Below are positions 58,345 through 64,000 of a stretch of DNA of 64,000 nt, piece after piece. Position numbers and translations under genes: made by a program. The stretch comes from JALNXF01 sp964555845. GTDB lineage: Bacteria; Patescibacteriota; Gracilibacteria; BD1-5; UBA2023. Below the pieces are notes generated by a model that was not told the DNA's origin, ran no database searches, and worked only from the letters and a program-made list of their open reading frames with translations. Within the stretch, counting starts at the first letter, position 1; the number at the start of each line of letters is the position of its first letter. The stretch covers positions 62,001 through 126,000 of the forward strand of contig CAZKUA010000002.1 of assembly GCA_964555845.1 (NCBI GenBank), given 5' to 3'.

Positions 58345-58848
58345 TTATAAAATATGGTCTTTATGTAAATCTCATTTTTTCACTACTTTATCAACAAAAA
58401 GTATTCAATCCAAATGGTCTATTTCATGCTGAACTATGCGAGATGAAATTCATTTTAAAAATAAAATATTTTCTTTTCATTTCAAGTCTAGAAAAAATAA
58501 TTTAATTTCGTCTGGCCTCTCTACTTTTCAAATTTCACCAGGAACACTCAGACATCACTCTTCGTCAATAACCATTTTTTCTCATTTTTCTATGATTTTT
58601 GGATTAATCATAAAAATTGTTTTAAAATTATCGTCATTATAACTTTTTAAGAGACTTACGCAAATAAGTCTTTTTAATATTCAAATCTGTGGAGCCGCCA
58701 ATCACACTCATCAATTAGAAGAATTTTTAACGAATTTTACCATTTCTTCTCATATTTTTGAGTATTTTCTGATTTCATCTTGTCTTATTTCTTGGCTTAC
58801 AGTTCTGAGTATTTCATTATTTCTTCAAATTTCTATTGCTAATCTCAT
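58345..58848 (-). CDS. def: peptide deformylase
   Basis: A 167-residue metalloenzyme removing the formyl group from nascent proteins. All three motifs are present: GVGLAAPQIG (residues about 48-57), EGCLSVPG with the metal Cys, and QHEIDHLDG with the metal His pair. Most of these Gly are TGA, a clear sign of code 25. It is divergent from murE with about 80 bases between them. Confidence 0.97.
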
Positions 58849-58926
58849 AAATTTTAATTTATTTATATGTTTGATTTTAACGAAATAATTCATAAAATCA
58901 AATTAATAGTTTTTTAATTTAAAAAT

Positions 58927-60228
58927 ATGAGAGCAAATAAAATATCTCTAAATAATCCTGTGAGAATTTTTTATCATTATATAAGATGAGTTCTGGCAAG
59001 TCTGATTTACTCTAATCCATCAAGAGATATGATAGTAATTTGAGTAACTTGAACAAAATGAAAAACTACAACTACAAATATTATTGCAGAAGGACTTAAA
59101 AATGCCTGAAAAAAGGTATTTATGTTCTCGACAATTAATTATATGATATGAGATGAAGTATTTGATAATAATCTCAAAATGACTTCTCCATCGCCATTTA
59201 TATTGCAAAAGTTACTAAAAAAGGCCAAAGAGGCAGGATGTGAATATGCTGTAATTGAGACTTCAAGCCATTCACTTTATTATAATAGAAATTATTGAAT
59301 TGATTTTGATGTAGCGGTTTTCACTAATTTAAGCCAAGATCATCTGGATTTACACAAGACCATGGATGAATATGCTAAGGTAAAATATAGATTATTTGAT
59401 AATCTGGTAAAATACAAAAGAAAACCAGGAATTAAAAAAATTTCAATTATTAATCTTGATAGTTCATATTCATGAATGTTTTTAGGGGCAATTGCGGATA
59501 ATATTTATACTTATTGACTAAGCGATAGCGCACAAATTAAGGCTTTAAATATTTCTTATTGACAAGATACGACTAATTTTGAGATAAAACTTCCATCTAA
59601 TACTATTAAAATTTCAACTCATCTAAAATGAGAATTCAATATTTATAATATCTTAGCAGCGACTTGCGTTCTTATTTCTCAAAAAATTCCACTCGATGCT
59701 ATCGCAAAAACTATAGAAAGTATAAGCTGAATTCCGGGAAGACTCGAGGAAGTTTCTAATAATTTTTGATTTAAAATTTTTGTGGATTACGCTCATACAG
59801 AGGAATCTCTAAAAAGTGTATTGTCTACAATAAAACAAATGGAGTGAATTTGAAAAATTATTACGATTTTTTGAGCTACCTGAGATAGAGACAAGACAAA
59901 AAGACCAAAAATGTGAAAGATTGTCGATGAATTGTCTGATTTTATAATACTAACTGATGATGATACTTACTCAGAAAATTCGCTATCAATTATAAATGAT
60001 GTTGCTCGTGGAATAAAAAGAAAAGAAGGAGAAAATTTCTGGATAATTTCAGATAGAGAGGACGCTATTAGGACAGGACTTACTGTAGCGGAGCCAAATG
60101 ATATAATTCTAATTGCTTGAAAATGAGCAGAAACCGCTCAAATTACAAACGCCGGACCAATTGCATGGAGCGATGTCTCTATTACTAGAAAAATTTTAGA
60201 AGAAATGGAAGATAATAAACTCTCTTAA
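58927..60228 (+). CDS. murE: MurE-type Mur ligase (UDP-MurNAc-tripeptide synthetase-like)
   Basis: A 433-residue Mur ligase that adds the third residue of the peptidoglycan stem. The ATP loop is GVTGTKGKTTTTNI, the middle domain has IETSSHSLY and TNLSQDHLDLH, and the C-terminal part FVDYAHTEESL and GATGDRDKTKRPKMG. The N-terminal domain is shortened to a hydrophobic start (YHYIRGVLASLIYSNPS), the candidate-phyla type. The residue it adds cannot be read with certainty. The stop overlaps the convergent HD gene by 4 bases. Confidence 0.92.
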
Positions 60229-60818
60229 ATAGCTTTGATTTTTTCTTTTAATTTTACTAAATTTTCCTTTTTAATCTGGTCTCTTTCGCTTTTTGCAGTA
60301 AGAGTTTTAAATGAATGTTTTTTCATTAAAATATAAGTTGTTTCAAACCAATCTTTTATAGAAATTTCTTGAGATGTAATGAGATTTAATTCTTTTTTTA
60401 CAAGTAGGCTTTTTACTAAAAAATCTCTACGTCACAAATTATCAAAATCTGCGTCTTGTATAATTTTTTCAAGTTTATTTTTTGCTGGCGAGAAGACTAT
60501 TGTTGCAAGTATCATATTTTCTATTCTCTTTATTCTGTCTTCTCTAAAGCCGACACCCTCTAGATATTTTCTAGCTATTTTAGCACCTATTATTTCATTT
60601 TGAAAATAACTCTCTACAAATCAAGTATCGTGAAAAAGGGCAGCTAAAAGCAAATCTGTTTTTTCTTCGAGATATACAAATTCTTTATCTGCGAGATGTC
60701 ACACTCTAGAATAAACATCAAGCGTATGATTAATGTTGTGATATGGATAATGATTAACCTTTGAGAGTAAATCAATTACATATTTTAAAACCTCATTTAT
60801 AATTTTTTGTTCGTGCAT
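60225..60818 (-). CDS. HD-domain phosphohydrolase
   Basis: A 197-residue HD protein. YHNINHTLDVYSRV and LLLAALFHDTGFVES carry the H...HD metal site, and QDADFDNLG gives the late Asp. HD proteins hydrolyse nucleotides or cyclic nucleotides; the substrate is not clear. It is a lone gene convergent with murE and divergent in mood from the cNMP-binding gene that lies upstream on the same strand. Confidence 0.85.
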
Positions 60819-60884
60819 CTAGAGGAAAATAAAAAATAATCTAATTAATTATATCATAATCAAGAAAATAATGCAAATTATTTC

Positions 60885-61574
60885 TTATTCTACAGTATGA
60901 AATACAAGATCTTTAATTTTTTCTTCTATGTCTTTGGTTATAACAATATCCCCTCAATTTCATCATTTGAAATAATTAAAAATGATTTCATTTGCGATAA
61001 TAACTTTTGAAGAAATTTCTTTTGCAAAGTTTTTATATATTTTTAATTGGTCTTTTTCTGATAAATTATCAATAAAAACTCTATCAAATCTCATCAAAAA
61101 TGACTTTTCTTCTGTAATAACTGTGGCCGTTCTTTTAAGTTCTGGATTTATAAAACCTATCTCTCCAATTACACTAATTTTATCAATATCACAAATTTTA
61201 TGTTTATGTTTATTTTTTCCTCTAAAAATTCCAAGTTTTCATCTTAAAAGTACATAAAATACATCACAATTATGATCATCTTCATTAATAATCTCAATTC
61301 ATTTTTTAAGTTCTACTATTTTTATTCTTCATTTTTTTATAGCGCTTATTATAATTCTATTATCTAATCATTTAAAGAAATATGATTTTTCTATAAGCTT
61401 AAGTATAATTTCATTAATAGAAATATTATCTTTAGTAAAATCATGTTCTTTTTTTGTTCAATTTTCATCTATAGCTCAAAAATCACCAAAAAATACTTTT
61501 CTATCAAATACTGGTTTTCTCGGTTTTATAGTAAGATCTATTATTGGTTCTAAAAAGGCTCTACTATCTGTCAT
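60885..61574 (-). CDS. cyclic nucleotide-binding domain protein
   Basis: A 229-residue protein. The centre has a CAP-family beta roll: IVELKKGIEIINEDDHNCDVFYVLLRGKLGIF, then VIGEIGFINPELKRTATVITEEKSFLMRFDRVFID (the GE and RTATV phosphate-binding cassette). There is no obvious winged helix at the C-terminus, so it looks like a sensor without its own DNA-binding domain. The ligand (cAMP or another) is unknown. Confidence 0.75.
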
Positions 61575-61703
61575 ATATTTATATATTATTAGTTATATAA
61601 AAAAATATAAACATAACTTATGACTTAAATTAGTCTAAATTGTCTGTTTATATTTTAATTATATAAATAATTGAATTATATCAATATATTTTTAAAATTT
61701 AAA

Positions 61704-62006
61704 TTAGTTTGATAACAGATTTTCGAGAATTGTATCATAAGCATCAGTCTTTTTGTTTTCCCAAATTTCTAGTAAATATCTATCAAAATCAACTGATTGA
61801 GGATCACTTATTTTTGAAATAATTTCATCACATAGAATAATAGCTTCTGGCCACATACCCCTTAGAGCTAAATTGTCATATTTTTCCTCACCACTCATTA
61901 ATAACTCACACATTTTTGTACTAACTCAAGTGCGTAGTGTGTATATTTGACCCGGAGTTATAGTCTCCTGATCTGGAAATTTTTCAATTTTTAAACAAGT
62001 TCACAT
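61704..62006 (-). CDS. hypothetical protein (100 aa)
   Basis: A soluble 100-residue protein (ATG-TGA start, Met-Gly) with no recognised motif; acidic C-terminal half. It is preceded by an AT-rich region without a Shine-Dalgarno site. Confidence 0.55.
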
Positions 62007-62063
62007 ATTGATGTGTTTAAATATAAATTATATCAATATACTTTTTTTAAAAATAAATCAAAT

Positions 62064-62276
62064 TTAATTTAAAATATCAGCTACTTTTGTTTTAATTATT
62101 CATTTTAATACAACTTCAGTAACTTCAACTCATCTAGGAATTGGAGATAATCTATGAAAAAAAGATATATGTTTTCATCAAATTCAACTTAATTCCTCAT
62201 TTGAAAAATTTTCAGCTAGATAATGATTTCAATCAGTACCAATAACAACAATGTTAGTTTCTAAATTTTCTGACAT
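62064..62276 (-). CDS. hypothetical protein (70 aa)
   Basis: A 70-residue frame (MSENLETNIVVIGTDGNHYLAENF...) with several TGA glycines and a TAA stop. No recognised family. It lies 59 bases downstream of the methyltransferase gene. Confidence 0.5.
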
Positions 62277-62334
62277 ATTAATATAATTAAAAAATAATTA
62301 AATTAATAATAACTAAAAATTAGATAAGTCAAAT

Positions 62335-62985
62335 TTAATTAACGCCTACTATTGAAATAATGTTTTTATCTCATTCAAAAATTCTGTTTTCAATTACCTC
62401 AAATCCCGTTTTTTTAAATAAATTTTCTAGCTCCTCTACCCTAAATCCGTGATAAAACCTAGAAAACTCTCAGATTTTTATATTAAAGTCTTGGCTTCAC
62501 TTGGTAATTTCTTGATATCTTTTAGAATTGATTTCAGATAATAAATTCCAATTAGTCATAAAAATAAATCCTCCCTTATTTATTAATTTAAGCGTTTTTT
62601 GGAGGACCCCTTGTCTTTCCTCTTGATTTTTTAAATGATGAAAAGACGCAATGAAAAATATAAAATCATATTTTTTGTCCAACTTGTCTAAATTTGTCAT
62701 ATCTAAAACTTTGAAATTATGGCTTGGATATTCTAATTTTGCTTCATTTATCATTCAAGTTGACTCATCAATTCATAGATAAAATTTGTCTAGATTGTTT
62801 GGTTTTAGATAATTTAAAAGCCTTCAATTTCCACATCAAATATCTAGAACTAATAAATTTCTATTATCTCAAATTTTTGATTTTATAAAATCCATGAAAT
62901 AGTCCATTTCTGGCCATTTCATAGCTTTTCTTGATTTTGAAAAAGTATGTGAAAAATTATCGTAAGATTGATCACTTGTTATCAT
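62335..62985 (-). CDS. class I SAM-dependent methyltransferase (Trm9/Abh8-like)
   Basis: A 216-residue methyltransferase. Motif I LVLDIGCGNGRLLNYLK is followed by LDKKYDFIFFIASFHHL (motif post-II), GGFIFMTNWNLL and, near the end, FSRFYHGFRVEELENLFKKTGF, a tail that resembles Trm9-type tRNA wobble uridine methyltransferases. Gly of motif I are TGA. It starts 6 bases upstream of the era stop on the same strand, so the two genes are in one unit. Confidence 0.8.
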
Positions 62986-62991
62986 ATAAAT

Positions 62992-63840
62992 TTAATTATA
63001 TAATTTATTTAGTAGTTTTTTATTTCTTTTCCATTTTGGCATTACCTTCACGCGAAGTGATAAAAATATTTTTTTATCTAGGATTTTTTGTAATTCAAGC
63101 CTAGATTCAGTCCCAATTTTTGTAAGATTTTCAGCTCATTTTCAGATTATAATTTTTTTCTGTGAATCCGTCTCAGTGTAAAGATATACTTGAACTTTCA
63201 GAAGACGCGGAGTTTCCTCAATTTCCCCGACTTCAAGATAGACTGAATATGGCACTTCCTCTTTAAAATCAGTAAAAATTTTCTCTCTAATAATTTCTGT
63301 AATTCTCGTGTAAATATCTTGGTCTGTATAATAATCCTCGTCATAATACGGAAAGTCTTCTTTTAGAAAATTTTTAATTTGTGAAATAAGCTCGGCATAT
63401 CAAGTTTTATCAATTGAAGAAATATTTAATTTATCAGTCTTTGGAGATTTTGTAAGGTCCACTTTTGAATAAACTTCAATTATTGGCGCACTAACATTTT
63501 GTATAATTTCCTCAATTTCTTGTTCTTCTCTTCAATATTGTCTAGATGAGTCTATAAATCTCACAATAACTTCGGCATTTTTAAGTGAGTTTAATACATT
63601 TTCTCTTAAAATTTCATAAAATCCCTCTTTATTTTCATTTATCCCCGGAGTGTCAAAAAAAATTATTTGAGAATCGGTATCATTATAAATTCACTTAATT
63701 ACCTTTTGAGTTGTCTGAGGCCTAGCCGAAATTATAGAAACTTTCTCATCAAGAAGTGTATTTATAAAAGTCGACTTCCCCGAATTTGGCCTTCCAATTA
63801 AAGCCACATATCCCACTTTTTTCTTAGTTAAATTTTGCAT
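62992..63840 (-). CDS. era: GTPase Era
   Basis: A 282-residue ribosome-assembly GTPase. G1 is GRPNSGKST, the switch II DTPG is followed by INENKEGFYEILREN, G4 is VYSKVDL, and the C-terminal KH-like domain (EEVPYSVYLEVGEIEETPRLLKVQVYLYTET ... RLELQKILDKKIFLSLRVKV) binds 16S rRNA. The methyltransferase gene follows closely on the same strand. Confidence 0.95.
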
Positions 63841-63898
63841 TGTTTTTTGTTAATTTAAATTATTATTAATAATCTTTTTGTCATTCTCACTTCTTTTT

Positions 63899-63925
63899 CT
63901 GTCATTCCCGCGAAGGCGGGAATCT
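63899..63925. repeat. palindromic repeat, family D
   Basis: TGTCATTCCCGCGAAGGCGG then GAATCT, the inverted form of the 52471 copy. Confidence 0.8.
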
Positions 63926-63973
63926 ACAAAATATTAGGAAGATTCCTTTCTTCAAAGGAATGACAATTAAATT

Positions 63974-64000
63974 TTAATCCACCACTTCAACTCATTTCCA
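63974..64000 (-). CDS. C-terminal tip of a minus-strand gene starting beyond the window
   Basis: The last 27 bases read W-K-G-V-E-V-V-D and TAA on the minus strand. This resembles the ending of the cyclophilin at 2768-3265 (NGVEVVEF), so a second cyclophilin is possible, but too little is visible to name it. Confidence 0.35.

Noticed and set aside
1..64000. CRISPR array, tRNA, rRNA, insertion sequence with transposase
   Set aside because: No regularly spaced direct repeats, no cloverleaf-like GTTCGAATC arms outside the palindromes and no transposase motifs were seen.

Overview
The window comes from a low-GC bacterium that reads UGA as glycine (genetic code 25), so a candidate-phyla bacterium of the Absconditabacteria (SR1) or Gracilibacteria type. 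Invariant glycines of known families are written TGA throughout. Examples are the IQGTSADI motif of DNA polymerase I, the GGAFDPP motif of NadD, the SGGVDS loop of NadE, the GLAAPQIG and EGCLSVPG motifs of peptide deformylase and the P-loops of MurE and ComM. Read with UGA as stop, most genes fall to pieces; read with UGA as Gly and only TAA/TAG as stops they are full length. Coordinates here use code 25. No tRNA, rRNA or CRISPR array was seen.

Layout. 1-6.2 kb: polA, a lipoprotein, a GIY-YIG nuclease inside nested inverted repeats, cyclophilin, a sigma-70 factor, lepA. 7.2-10.4 kb: a four-gene cluster (PRTase, C2H2 finger, two unknowns). 10.4-16.4 kb: rhodanese, a small kinase, nth, miaB, a secreted CARDB-like protein and an mtaB-like gene. 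16.6-25.2 kb: a structured RNA candidate, a NADAR protein, Nudix, MazG-like, 2H and HIT hydrolases, a HAD fusion and comM. 25.4-29.7 kb: an acidic membrane protein, an FtsA/PilM-like ATPase and a baseplate-J-like protein. 31.4-53.5 kb: NAD, ADP-ribose and PRPP salvage genes. 56.6-64 kb: ruvC, def, murE, an HD hydrolase, a cNMP-binding protein, a methyltransferase and era.

Metabolism. PncA, PncB, NadD, NadE and NadK form a salvage route from nicotinamide to NADP, and a PRPP-synthetase-like gene may supply PRPP. A Nudix ADP-ribose hydrolase, an ADP-ribosylglycohydrolase and a NADAR protein handle ADP-ribose derivatives. The Nudix-winged-helix regulator NrtR lies among them. A palindrome GTGTAA-N3-TTACAC follows the -10 box of the nadE, pncA and nrtR promoters, and a weaker copy follows that of a PP2C-kinase-nicotinamidase-like-vWA operon, which suggests one ADP-ribose-responsive regulon.

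Two gene classes are interleaved. Native genes use TGA for Gly and start without a Shine-Dalgarno sequence. Thirteen other genes (6.4-7.0, 18.7-19.6, 29.9-31.3, 37.7-38.0, 41.7-46.4 and 53.6-56.4 kb) have no in-frame TGA, carry clear GGAG-type Shine-Dalgarno sites and sit in units closed by strong hairpin terminators; three of them end in TGA. They encode a TerY-P-type phosphorylation triad, a PspA/DUF2170/DUF2491 envelope-stress cassette, a secreted nuclease-fold lipoprotein and small membrane proteins, and look imported from standard-code donors.

Dispersed palindromic repeats occur between genes and also inside genes: in frame within miaB and the mtaB-like gene, and as the source of the stop codons of nth and nadE.
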